A stretch of DNA of 64,000 nucleotides from Stenotrophomonas rhizophila. GTDB taxonomy: Bacteria > Pseudomonadota > Gammaproteobacteria > Xanthomonadales > Xanthomonadaceae. The stretch spans positions 124,001-188,000 of the forward strand of contig NZ_VDQT01000003.1 of the NCBI RefSeq assembly GCF_007667275.1. The letters are read 5' to 3'. Shown in pieces: positions 1-8,124 of this stretch (the stretch's first letter is position 1; the number at the start of each line of letters is the position of its first letter). The notes beneath the pieces are model-generated. The model was not told where the DNA came from, did not search any database, and saw only the letters and a program-made list of their open reading frames with translations. Made by a program: the position numbers and the translations under genes.

Positions 1-131
1 TGCTGCGGGCGGGCAGCCCGGTGGCGGAGGCGTTCGTGCGTTCGCGCCTGGGCGGGGTGCACGGGATGGCGTTCGGGACGCTGGATGAGGCGGTGGATTG
101 CCAGGCGGTAATGCAGCGCGCGCTGCCATGA
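1..131 (+). CDS. C-terminal fragment of an acyl-CoA dehydrogenase-like protein (partial)
   Basis: The open frame enters at the window edge (first full codon at base 3) and ends with TGA at 129-131, giving 42 visible residues. The stretch with SRLGG and AFGTL resembles the extreme C-terminus of AidB-type acyl-CoA dehydrogenases, which end in a similar Cys/Ser-R-L-G-G element. Only the tail is visible, so the assignment rests on a short resemblance. The catalytic part lies outside the window. Confidence 0.4.
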   Translation, partial: LRAGSPVAEAFVRSRLGGVHGMAFGTLDEAVDCQAVMQRALP

Positions 132-173
132 GGCCGCGCGCGGTTGTCGCAACCGCGCGCGGCAATCAATTAA

Positions 174-578
174 TCAATGCTTGGCGTCATTCGCGTTCTG
201 GCGGGCGTCGTCGGCGACGTCGCGGGCCTTGTCGGCGACCTTTTCAGCGGCATTGGCGGTAGCGTCGCTGGCGTTGGCGGCCGCGTCGCGAGCGGCGACC
301 TTGGCATCGGCTGCGGCCGCAGCGGTGGCATCGGCCGCGCGATCCAGCGCCGGCTGCACGTCGGCGGCGGCACGTTCGGATGCGGCAGCGGCCTCGTCGG
401 CGGCATTGCGGGTGGAGGCGGCGGCCTGGTCGACCGCTGCACGCGCGGCCTCGCCGGTGCTGTCGGCGGCCTGCGCGGCGTCGGCGCGCGCCTGCTCGGC
501 TTCCGGGCCCTTGCACGCAACCAGCGCGAGCAGCAGCGAAGCGGCCATCAGCGGCGTGGTGATCGAACGAATCTTCAT
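174..578 (-). CDS. Alanine-rich lipoprotein with long amphipathic helix
   Basis: A 134-residue protein. The start at 578 is chosen because GGAGAG lies 6 bases upstream; a more distal ATG at 590 lacks such a site. Residues 1-22 form a lipoprotein signal ending in the lipobox LVAC, so the mature protein should begin with a lipidated Cys. The rest is almost only Ala, Asp, Glu, Arg, Lys and Thr with a quasi-periodic Ala spacing, as in coiled coils or LEA-like helices. No enzyme motif is seen. It is followed on the same strand by nothing in the window, and its upstream neighbour at 727-1068 has the same architecture, which suggests an ancient duplication. Function is unknown; an outer-membrane or periplasmic structural or stress role is a guess. 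Confidence 0.75.
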   Translation of the reverse strand: MKIRSITTPLMAASLLLALVACKGPEAEQARADAAQAADSTGEAARAAVDQAAASTRNAADEAAAASERAAADVQPALDRAADATAAAAADAKVAARDAAANASDATANAAEKVADKARDVADDARQNANDAKH

Positions 579-670
579 GGCGCTCTCCATCAGGGTCTCA
601 GGGAGGGCCGATGCTATTCATCGGGCCGTGTCGGCCCGGTGAACGGGGAATGCGTCAATCCAGGGGCAAA

Positions 671-696
671 GAAAAAGCCGCTGGCGAACCAGCGGC
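671..696 (-). terminator. Rho-independent terminator downstream of the 727-1068 lipoprotein gene
   Basis: On the minus strand an 8-bp GC-rich stem (gccgctgg / ccagcggc, bases 677-696) with a 4-base loop is followed by TTTTTC. It lies about 30 bases past the stop of the lipoprotein gene at 727-1068, so that gene is probably transcribed separately from the next lipoprotein gene. Confidence 0.75.
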
Positions 697-726
697 TTCT
701 TCAGACTTGCTTGAAGAAAGAAGTTA

Positions 727-1068
727 TTACTTCTTGGCTTCTTCAGCAGCGTCCTTGGCCTGCTCGGCGGTGGCTTCACCGGCCTTGGCAGCGTCGGCAG
801 CAGCGTCGGCAGCAGCGTCGGTGGCAGCAGCGCCAGCCTGGGCAGCGGCATCGGCCGAAGCGTCAGCAGCGGTGGTGGCGGTGTCGGCGGCAGCCTGGGC
901 AGCGTCAGCGGTCTGGGCGCCAGCAGCAGCGGCCTGGTCGGCAGCGACCTGGGCGTCGGCAGCGGCTTCGTTGGCCGAAGCGGCGGCGTCAGCAGCCTGT
1001 TCCTGCTTCGAGCAGGCGGTCAGAGCCAGGCCCAGGGCCATTGCGATCAGCAGCTTGTTGATGCTCAT
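727..1068 (-). CDS. Alanine-rich lipoprotein
   Basis: A 113-residue protein with a typical lipoprotein signal: short basic start, hydrophobic core and lipobox LTAC around residues 16-19, followed by Ser at position +2. The mature part is an Ala-dominated helix with interspersed Asp, Glu, Gln and Thr, ending in a charged Lys-rich tail. It has the same layout as the 174-578 product, though the two are not close in sequence. It has its own terminator downstream. Similar low-complexity lipoproteins are common in Xanthomonadaceae, but none has a function I can name. Confidence 0.75.
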   Translation of the reverse strand: MSINKLLIAMALGLALTACSKQEQAADAAASANEAAADAQVAADQAAAAGAQTADAAQAAADTATTAADASADAAAQAGAAATDAAADAAADAAKAGEATAEQAKDAAEEAKK

Positions 1069-1192
1069 TAGTGTGAATCCTCGTCGTTAGATTAGGCAAC
1101 GCGCTATTGCGCGCCCGGCCACATGATGACAAGCCACGTTGGGCTGTCAAGCGATCCCGCATTCATTTTTGCGAAACGGGTGTTAATTTCAA

Positions 1193-2368
1193 TCAAATCA
1201 ATTCGATGGCGATGGCGGTGGCTTCGCCGCCGCCAATGCACAGTGTAGCAATTCCGCGCTTTGCATCACGCTTGCGCAGGGCGTTGACCAGCGTGACCAC
1301 CAGGCGCGCACCGGACGCACCGATCGGATGGCCCAGTGCGCAGGCGCCGCCGTGCACGTTGACCTTCTCGTGCGCAATGCCCAGCTCGCGGATCGGGGCC
1401 ATCGCGACCACCGCGAACGCCTCGTTGATCTCGAACAGGTCGACCTCGTCCAGGCGCCAGCCGGCCTTTTCAAGCACCTTGTGGATCGCGCCGATCGGCG
1501 CGGTGGTGAACCATTCCGGCTCCTGTGAATGGGTGGCATGCGCCACGATCCGCGCCAACGGCTGCAGGCCGCGCGCCGCAGCATCGTCTTCCGCCAGCAG
1601 GACCACGGCGGCGGCACCGTCGGAGATGCTCGACGAGCTGGCGGCGGTGACCGTGCCGTCCTTCTTGAACGCCGGGCGCAGGGTCGGGATCTTGGCGATG
1701 TCGGAACGGCCCGGCTGCTCGTCCAGGCGATACTCGACCTCGCCCTTGCGCCCCGCGACCTTCACCGCGACGATCTCGTCGTCGAACGCACCGTCGGCCT
1801 GGGCGGCCTGCGCACGGCGCACCGACTCGATGGCATAGACATCCTGTTCCTCACGGGTCACCTGGTACTTGTCCACCGCGCATTCGGCAAACTCGCCCAT
1901 GGCCTTGCCGTCGTAGGCATTGACCAGCCCGTCGTGGGCCATGTGGTCGACCGCCTGGAAATTCCCGAAGCGGTTGCCGGTACGCGAATTGGGCAGCAGG
2001 TGCGGCGCATTGGACATCGATTCCATGCCGCCGGCGACCACGATGCTGGCCGAGCCGGCCTTGATCAGGTCATGCCCCAGCATGATCGCCTTCATGCCCG
2101 AGCCGCAGACCTTGTTGAGTGTGGTGGCACCGGTCGAATAGGGAATGCCGGCGGCGACCGCGGCCTGGCGGGCCGGGGCTTGGCCCAGGTTGGCCGGCAG
2201 CACGCAGCCCATGATCACTTCGGAGACATCCGCCGCCGGCACGCCGGACTGTTCCAGGGCGGCGGCGATCGCGGCGGCGCCCAGGGTCGGGGTGGGCACG
2301 CCGTTGAACTGGCCGAGGAAGGAACCAATGGCGGTCCGCTTGGCGGCGGCGATGACAATGTTGGACAT
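1193..2368 (-). CDS. Acetyl-CoA C-acyltransferase (thiolase)
   Basis: A 391-residue thiolase, the normal family length. It should condense two acetyl-CoA to acetoacetyl-CoA or cleave 3-ketoacyl-CoA in fatty-acid breakdown. The nucleophilic cysteine is Cys88 in NKVCGSGMKA. The catalytic His347 lies in CALGHPIGASG, and the second cysteine Cys377 in CIGGGEATA, so the active site is intact. The start at 2368 (MSNIVIAA) matches the family N-terminus; the longer frame to 2479 has no family support. It is transcribed divergently from the protease gene at 2658. Whether it is biosynthetic (AtoB/PhaA-like) or degradative cannot be told from sequence alone. Confidence 0.93.
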   Translation of the reverse strand: MSNIVIAAAKRTAIGSFLGQFNGVPTPTLGAAAIAAALEQSGVPAADVSEVIMGCVLPANLGQAPARQAAVAAGIPYSTGATTLNKVCGSGMKAIMLGHDLIKAGSASIVVAGGMESMSNAPHLLPNSRTGNRFGNFQAVDHMAHDGLVNAYDGKAMGEFAECAVDKYQVTREEQDVYAIESVRRAQAAQADGAFDDEIVAVKVAGRKGEVEYRLDEQPGRSDIAKIPTLRPAFKKDGTVTAASSSSISDGAAAVVLLAEDDAAARGLQPLARIVAHATHSQEPEWFTTAPIGAIHKVLEKAGWRLDEVDLFEINEAFAVVAMAPIRELGIAHEKVNVHGGACALGHPIGASGARLVVTLVNALRKRDAKRGIATLCIGGGEATAIAIELI

Positions 2369-2657
2369 GGCAATCTCGTTTGTTGCGTGAGCGGATTTGG
2401 GAACCGTGCCGCAGGTTGCTGCCGCGATTCCCGTCAGACTGCGGGGGAACACCCAGTATAGAGGGTCGGGCTCCAGCACCGGGTCGCCGGCGGCGGGCCG
2501 ACTTTCCGGAGGGGGTCGGAATTCGCCGATGGAAAGGTGTCAGGTTTCACGTCAGACTTCGTCAGCAGCCCGGTACATCGGGTCGACCTTCACCACGGGT
2601 GTCCTCGGGGCAGGCAGGACACCAGGCGTGGTTTCACACTCAGCTTGGGGAACAGGG

Positions 2658-5549
2658 ATGAAGCAGATCGTAGTGGGCAGGACCGGCCTGGCGGCCGCGT
2701 TGGCGTTGGCGTTGAGCGCATGTGGTGGCGGCGGTGGTGGCGGCAACGTGCGCGTGGATGGGCCCGGCGGCGGTGCACCGGTGGTGACGCCTCCGGTGAC
2801 GCCGCCCGTGACGCCGCCCGTGACCCCGCCGGTCACGCCGCCGCCCACAACGCCCAACGGTCCGCAGCAGCCCACGGCCGATGCGCATCTGTCCGTCATC
2901 AATACCGGTGATCGACAGGGACTGACCGGCGCCGGCGTGGTCATCGGCATCGTGGATTCGGGCGTCAACCGGTCCCATCCCACCCTGTCCGGGCGCGTGG
3001 TGCAGCGCTATACCTATGTCAACCCGGCCACCAACAACCTGAACGTCGACGACGTCGTCGGCCATGGCACCACCGTGGCCTCGCTGGCCGCTGGCAGTGC
3101 GTCGGGCAGCTACCCCGGTGGCGTCGCACCCGGCGCGCAGATCGTCTCGGCACGGATCATCGCCGACAAGGCACCGGTGGATGACGGCAGCGGCGACGGC
3201 AACGCGGTGGAAGGCTCGCTGGGCCTGGCACCGGTGCATGCCGACCTGATCGCCAGCCGGGTCAAGATCATGAACAACTCGTGGGGCGGGCTGTACTGGA
3301 ACGACGCCAGCACCACTGCCGCGATCGCGGCCGAGTACGCGCCGTTCGTGTTCGACCATGGCGGCCTGGTGGTATTCGCCACCGGCAACGAAGGCAAGGC
3401 CAATCCGTCGGACATGGCGGCCCTGCCGAGCCAGCCCGCACCGGCCGGCAGCACGCTGGCGCAGGAGCTGGAGGAGGGTTGGCTGGCGGTGACCGCGGTC
3501 AACTCCAGCAAGCCCACCGAACTGGCGTCCTACGCCAATGCGTGTGGCATCGCGGCGGACTACTGCCTGGCCGCGCCGGGCGAAGCGGTGTTCATCGATC
3601 CCGACAACAAGGGCGCGCCCAACCCTGCCATCTACTGGGGTGCGGGCACGTCCTACGCGGCGCCGCTGGTGTCCGGCGCGGCTGCGCTGGTATGGCAGAA
3701 GTATCCGTATTTCAGCAACGTCGACGTGCAGCGCACGCTGCTGGGCACCGCCACCGATCTCGGCGCGCCGGGCGTGGATCCTGTGTTCGGCCACGGCCTG
3801 CTGAACGTCGCCAAGGCGCTCAACGGCCCCGCCAGCACCGAGTTCGGCAATCTGCGCGCCAACGTGCCGTTGAGCGCCGGCACCAGCGTGTGGAGCAACG
3901 ACATCAGCGGCCCGAACGGCCTGTACAAGGACGGCGACGGCATCCTGGCGCTTACCGGAAAGAACACGTTCACCGGCGACCTCAGCGTGGTGCGCGGAAC
4001 CCTGTCGCTGCGCGACGGTGCCACCCTTGCCTCATCGGTCCGTATCTCGGCCTACGACATCAGTTATCCGACGCCCACCCTGCAGCTCGGCGCGGGCACC
4101 ACCCGGATCACCGGCAACGTGGAAAACCAGGGCCGCGTGGCATTGGTAACCGCCAACACCACGGCGGTCATCGACGGCAACTACGTGCAGCGTTCCGATG
4201 GTGAGCTCCTGACCGCGCTCGGTGCGTCCGCGCTGCAGGTCACCGGCACCGCCACGCTGCAGGGCGGCACCGTGGCCGTCGAGCAGGCGGTGGCCGGCTA
4301 TGTGCCGAGCGACAACCAGGTGCAGCCGCTCATCCAGGCGGCGCAGGGGCTGACCGGTCAGTTCGCGACCCTGCGCCGCGGGGGCACGGTGTCCCTGCTG
4401 GACGCGTCGTTCGTGTACAACGCCACGACGGCGTCGCTCAACATCCGCCGCGCCAATGTCAGCGCCGTGGCGGCCAGTGCCGCGCTCGGCCGCATCGCGA
4501 CGGCGTCGGCGACCCGGGTGGAGCAGGCCTTCGTCGAGCTCGACCAGGGCCGCGGCGACGGTCCGGGCTTTGCCGGTGCCGCAGGCGACCTGCAACGCGT
4601 GGAAGGTGCGTCCGCGCTGCAGGCCAGCCTGGAAAGCCTGTCGGGCAAGGCGCATGGCCTCGCCACGGCGATGACCTTCGATACCTTGGACATGAACCGC
4701 CGTGCCTTGTCGGCGCGGTTCGACGACGTGGCGACCGCACCGCGCCTGCGCGGTGCGTGGCAGAGCGCGCTGGGTGAAGCGGGCCAGGGCAGCTTCTCGG
4801 CCAGTGGCTTCCAGAGCCAGGGCTGGGTGATGGGCCAGGACATGGCGCTGGGCAGCCAGGGCGTCATGGGCTTCGCCTTCGGTGAAACGCGCACCAGCAG
4901 CGGCGCTGACTGGTCGGGCGACCGCGGCCGCGATCGGCAGTCGCAGGCGCAGCTGTATGCGGGCTGGAACCAGGGCGGTGCCTATGCGCTGACCCAGTTC
5001 GGGGCCGGGCAGTTCACCCGCGAACTGGACCGTCAGCTGTTGCTGGGCGCCGGCCAGTACGGCGTGAACGCGCGCTACGGCGGTACCTTCAGCACTGCCA
5101 GCGTGGAGTCCGGTTACCGCTTCGGCGGCGCGGCGGCGTCGCTCACCCCGTACCTGGGGGCGGACTACGCGCGCGTGGACAATGATCGCTTCAGCGAAAG
5201 CGGTGGCTTCGGCTTCGGTCTGCGCGCGGAGCGCAACACCGCCAGCCGCAGCCAGGCGCTGGCCGGTGTGCGTGCGGAGACCCAGCGGCGCAACTGGTCG
5301 CTGCGCGGCTACGCCGAATGGCAGCAGATCCTCGCCAGCGACGGTGCCGCCTTTGACGCCAGTTTCGTCGGCGTGGACGCATGGGCGCCGCTGGCCGGCC
5401 TGCAGCCGGCACGCTCGGGCGGGCTGTTCGGGGTCTCGGTGGCGGCGATGCTGGGCCGCGCGTCGCAGCTGTCGTTCGGCTACGACCAGCGGTTCGGCCC
5501 GCGCGGCGACCTGAGCCAGGTGGCGCTGCGGTACAGCGCGGCGTTCTGA
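2658..5549 (+). CDS. Subtilisin-family autotransporter serine protease with lipoprotein-type signal
   Basis: A 963-residue three-part autotransporter. Residues 1-21 are a signal peptide ending in LSAC, a lipobox followed by a Gly run. A linker with several V-T-P-P repeats (bases about 2785-2850) follows. The S8 protease domain has Asp100 in GIVDSGV, His136 in GHGTTVA and Ser332 in GTSYAAP. A central beta-helix-like region with an autotransporter-associated repeat follows (about residues 420-480), then a C-terminal beta-barrel from about residue 690 that ends in Phe, the usual BamA recognition end. The start at 2658 is chosen because the signal peptide begins there; the frame is open further upstream. 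Relatives include NalP, SphB1 and Xanthomonadaceae surface proteases that process other surface proteins. Confidence 0.9.
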   Translation: MKQIVVGRTGLAAALALALSACGGGGGGGNVRVDGPGGGAPVVTPPVTPPVTPPVTPPVTPPPTTPNGPQQPTADAHLSVINTGDRQGLTGAGVVIGIVDSGVNRSHPTLSGRVVQRYTYVNPATNNLNVDDVVGHGTTVASLAAGSASGSYPGGVAPGAQIVSARIIADKAPVDDGSGDGNAVEGSLGLAPVHADLIASRVKIMNNSWGGLYWNDASTTAAIAAEYAPFVFDHGGLVVFATGNEGKANPSDMAALPSQPAPAGSTLAQELEEGWLAVTAVNSSKPTELASYANACGIAADYCLAAPGEAVFIDPDNKGAPNPAIYWGAGTSYAAPLVSGAAALVWQKYPYFSNVDVQRTLLGTATDLGAPGVDPVFGHGLLNVAKALNGPASTEFGNLRANVPLSAGTSVWSNDISGPNGLYKDGDGILALTGKNTFTGDLSVVRGTLSLRDGATLASSVRISAYDISYPTPTLQLGAGTTRITGNVENQGRVALVTANTTAVIDGNYVQRSDGELLTALGASALQVTGTATLQGGTVAVEQAVAGYVPSDNQVQPLIQAAQGLTGQFATLRRGGTVSLLDASFVYNATTASLNIRRANVSAVAASAALGRIATASATRVEQAFVELDQGRGDGPGFAGAAGDLQRVEGASALQASLESLSGKAHGLATAMTFDTLDMNRRALSARFDDVATAPRLRGAWQSALGEAGQGSFSASGFQSQGWVMGQDMALGSQGVMGFAFGETRTSSGADWSGDRGRDRQSQAQLYAGWNQGGAYALTQFGAGQFTRELDRQLLLGAGQYGVNARYGGTFSTASVESGYRFGGAAASLTPYLGADYARVDNDRFSESGGFGFGLRAERNTASRSQALAGVRAETQRRNWSLRGYAEWQQILASDGAAFDASFVGVDAWAPLAGLQPARSGGLFGVSVAAMLGRASQLSFGYDQRFGPRGDLSQVALRYSAAF

Positions 5550-5556
5550 TCTAGGG

Positions 5557-5610
5557 GTGCCGGGCAGAGCCCGGCATTACCTGGGCGTGGAGCCGGGCTC
5601 TGCCCGGCTG
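5557..5610. repeat. Paired SMAG/REP-type inverted repeats between convergent genes
   Basis: Two 17-base elements (5559-5575 and 5592-5608) are exact reverse complements of each other, and each is itself a hairpin of the form gccgggc-n3-gcccggc. Such paired head-to-head copies are the REPIN/SMAG layout known in Stenotrophomonas and Xanthomonas. The pair sits between the convergent stops of the protease and dehydrogenase genes and may act as a bidirectional terminator. Confidence 0.85.
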
Positions 5611-5617
5611 CCGTGCC

Positions 5618-6715
5618 TCACCCGCCGCGCAGCGTCCCCAGCCGCGGCGTGGCCCGGCCCAGCGGCATCTTCAATTTGCCGATGGAATGAATCCGCTTCT
5701 CGGCGATGCGGTCGGCGGCGCGCTGCGGCGCGATGCCCTCCTGTTCGGCCAACGCGAAGATGCGGCCAAGGTTGTGGTAAATGCTGCGGATCAACCGCAT
5801 CGCGCGCTCGCGGTTGTAACCGTCGATTTCCAGCGACACGTTCATTACCCCGCCGGCGTTGACCGCATAGTCGGGCGCATACAGGATGCCGCGCGCGTGC
5901 AGTTCGTCGCCGACCTCCAGGCTGGACAACTGGTTGTTGGCGGTGCCGCACACGATCCTGCACTTCAACCGCGGCAGGGTCTGCGGATTGATCGCGCCTT
6001 CCAGCGCGCACGGCGCGAACACGTCGGCGTTGACGTCATAGATGTCGTCCGGCTTCACCGCTTCGGCACCGTATTCGGTGACCGCGCGTTCCACCAGCGC
6101 CGGGTCCAGGTCGGTGACGAACAGCTTGGCGCCGCGGTCGCGCAGCAGCTTCACCAGTTCCATGCCGATATGGCCCAAGCCCTGCACCGCGATGCTGACC
6201 TTGCCCACCTCTTCGTGTCCCAGCTTGTGCTGCATGGCGGCCATCAGTGCCTGCAACGCACCATACGCGGTGAACGGCGCCGGGTCGCCCGAGCCGCCAT
6301 GCACCTGGTGCACGCCGGTGACGTACTCGCTTTCCAGGTAGATGTTTTCCATGTCGTTGACATCGGTGCCGACGTCCTCGGCGGTGATGTAGCGCCCGCC
6401 CAGCGAGTCCACGTAACGGCCGAACGCGCGGAACAGCACCTCGGTCTTGTCCCGGCGCGGGTCGCCGATGATCACCGCCTTGCCGCCGCCCACGTTCAAC
6501 CCGGCCAGGGCGTTCTTGTAGGTCATGGTGCGGCTGAGCCGCAGCGCGTCGGCCAACGCCTCGTCGGTACTGGCATACGGGCGCATGCGCACCCCGCCCA
6601 GGGCCGGCCCCAGGGTGGTGTTGTGGATGGCGATGATCGCCCTCAGACCGGCATCGCGGCTGTGGCAGAACACCACCTGTTCGTGGCCGGACGTTTCGAG
6701 GGTTTCAAATAACAT
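5618..6715 (-). CDS. Glu/Leu/Phe/Val dehydrogenase family enzyme (leucine dehydrogenase type)
   Basis: A 365-residue NAD-dependent amino-acid dehydrogenase, the usual size of leucine/phenylalanine dehydrogenases rather than the larger glutamate enzymes. The substrate-binding motif GGGKAVI with its Lys near residue 79 and the DVGTDV stretch are present, as is a Rossmann GxGxxG element (GLGHIG). It should reversibly deaminate branched-chain or aromatic amino acids to 2-oxo acids. The start at 6715 is chosen for the family N-terminus (MLFETL) and GGAG 6 bases upstream; the open frame continues without support to 7144. It is divergent from the HDOD gene. Confidence 0.9.
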   Translation of the reverse strand: MLFETLETSGHEQVVFCHSRDAGLRAIIAIHNTTLGPALGGVRMRPYASTDEALADALRLSRTMTYKNALAGLNVGGGKAVIIGDPRRDKTEVLFRAFGRYVDSLGGRYITAEDVGTDVNDMENIYLESEYVTGVHQVHGGSGDPAPFTAYGALQALMAAMQHKLGHEEVGKVSIAVQGLGHIGMELVKLLRDRGAKLFVTDLDPALVERAVTEYGAEAVKPDDIYDVNADVFAPCALEGAINPQTLPRLKCRIVCGTANNQLSSLEVGDELHARGILYAPDYAVNAGGVMNVSLEIDGYNRERAMRLIRSIYHNLGRIFALAEQEGIAPQRAADRIAEKRIHSIGKLKMPLGRATPRLGTLRGG

Positions 6716-7014
6716 GGTGACTCCGATGCTGCGAATGTCGGCAAACGCCGGCAAACGTGCCAGGAAAAGGTGAGGTGCAAAAACAAAAAAAGCGACGTCG
6801 TGGTTCGGCATGACGGTCGCGCGGCGCCATTCTAGTGCATTCCGCCGGACGGCGTTGTCTGCGCGTGGTGACCAGCGGAGAACCGTCCTAAAGTTGGCGC
6901 CGTCCCGGCCGATGCCGTGGCAACGGTGCGCGGTACCGGTAAGCCAGGACGACATGACGTGGGAGCAGGGGCGACAATTCGGGTGCAGTGCTGCGGCATG
7001 ACCGGACCGGGACG

Positions 7015-8106
7015 ATGACCGCGATCCTGGTGGGGGCGGCGGGCCTGCTGGTGGCGGCGGGCGTGGGCTGGGGCCTGTACCGGCGACCGGCAGCGAGGCC
7101 CGTGGCGCGGAGCCGGATCGAGCCGGACGCCCGCCCGTCTGCACCGGCCACGCTGCCTGCCGACGTCGATCCCGGTGGGATCCTGCAGGCCGGCCTGCAT
7201 GCGCTGGCGCTGGTACCGGCCAGTGGCGGCGTGGACCGCGCGGCCGGCGCCCAGGATGCCGCGCTGCAGGCCGCCGTGGCCGCGGCGCTGGACACCCAGG
7301 ACTGGTCGGCCCGGCACCTGCCGCGCCGGCCGCAGCTGTTGCCGCAGCTGATCCAGACCGTGAACGACAGCGACGCCTCGGCGCGCAACATGGCCGCGAT
7401 CATCGGCCAGGACGCCGTGCTCACCGGCAACCTGCTGCGTATCGCCAACAGTCCGGTATACCGCCTGCAGGCCAAGCCGGTGGACAGCCTGCAGCGCGCC
7501 GTGACCCTGGTCGGCACCGACGGCATCCGCCAGATCATCAGCGCGGTACTGGTGCAGCCGGTGATGCAGCTGCACAGCGATGCCTTCCCGCAGTTCGGCA
7601 CGGTGGTGTGGGAGCACGCCCTGCTGGCCTCGCGCGCCGCCGCCGACCACGCCCGCCTGGTCACCCACGAAGATGCGTTCGCCGCGCAGTGGATGGGGCT
7701 GACCCAGGGCCTGGGCGCGGCACTGGTGATGCGGCAGCTGCTGGATGCCGCCTGGCAGCTGGGCGCGGTGCCGTCGCAGGCACTGGCCACGGACCTGCTC
7801 GACAGCTGGAGCCTGCCGGTCGCCAGTCGCATCGCGGCGGCCTGGGAGCTGCCGGCGTCGGTGCACGAGGCGTTGCTGCGCGACCCTGCGCCCGGCGGTG
7901 CCGGCCTGGCGGCCAGCCTGCATTTCGCCCGCGCGGCGGCTTCGGCCAGCCTGCTGTGCCGGCACGGACGGATCAGCCAGGCGCAGGCCATGGCCTTGCT
8001 GGAGCAGCTCCCGGGCACCCCGGCGCACGCACTGCAATGGATCTGGCGGCGCCTGCACGGACGGGGCGTGGAAACCCTCGACGGGGATGAACCCGGCGAA
8101 GGCTGA
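7015..8106 (+). CDS. HDOD-domain protein with N-terminal membrane anchor
   Basis: A 363-residue protein starting with one hydrophobic segment (about residues 2-18) followed by a short basic stretch. An HDOD domain covers about residues 100-300 (LPQLIQTVNDS, then DAVLTGNLLRIANSPVY). HDOD domains are HD-like folds without the metal-binding residues and usually act in signalling output rather than catalysis. The start at 7015 has GGGA just upstream; a GTG at 6988 in the same frame is the alternative. No partner kinase or GGDEF gene is adjacent. Confidence 0.8.
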   Translation: MTAILVGAAGLLVAAGVGWGLYRRPAARPVARSRIEPDARPSAPATLPADVDPGGILQAGLHALALVPASGGVDRAAGAQDAALQAAVAAALDTQDWSARHLPRRPQLLPQLIQTVNDSDASARNMAAIIGQDAVLTGNLLRIANSPVYRLQAKPVDSLQRAVTLVGTDGIRQIISAVLVQPVMQLHSDAFPQFGTVVWEHALLASRAAADHARLVTHEDAFAAQWMGLTQGLGAALVMRQLLDAAWQLGAVPSQALATDLLDSWSLPVASRIAAAWELPASVHEALLRDPAPGGAGLAASLHFARAAASASLLCRHGRISQAQAMALLEQLPGTPAHALQWIWRRLHGRGVETLDGDEPGEG

Positions 8107-8124
8107 CGCCGGCCGCGCGCTGCG

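Noticed and set aside
2397..2657. An upstream extension of the autotransporter gene in the same frame
   Set aside because: The signal peptide begins at 2658, and the upstream residues show no family similarity. The gap of 289 bases better serves as the divergent promoter region.
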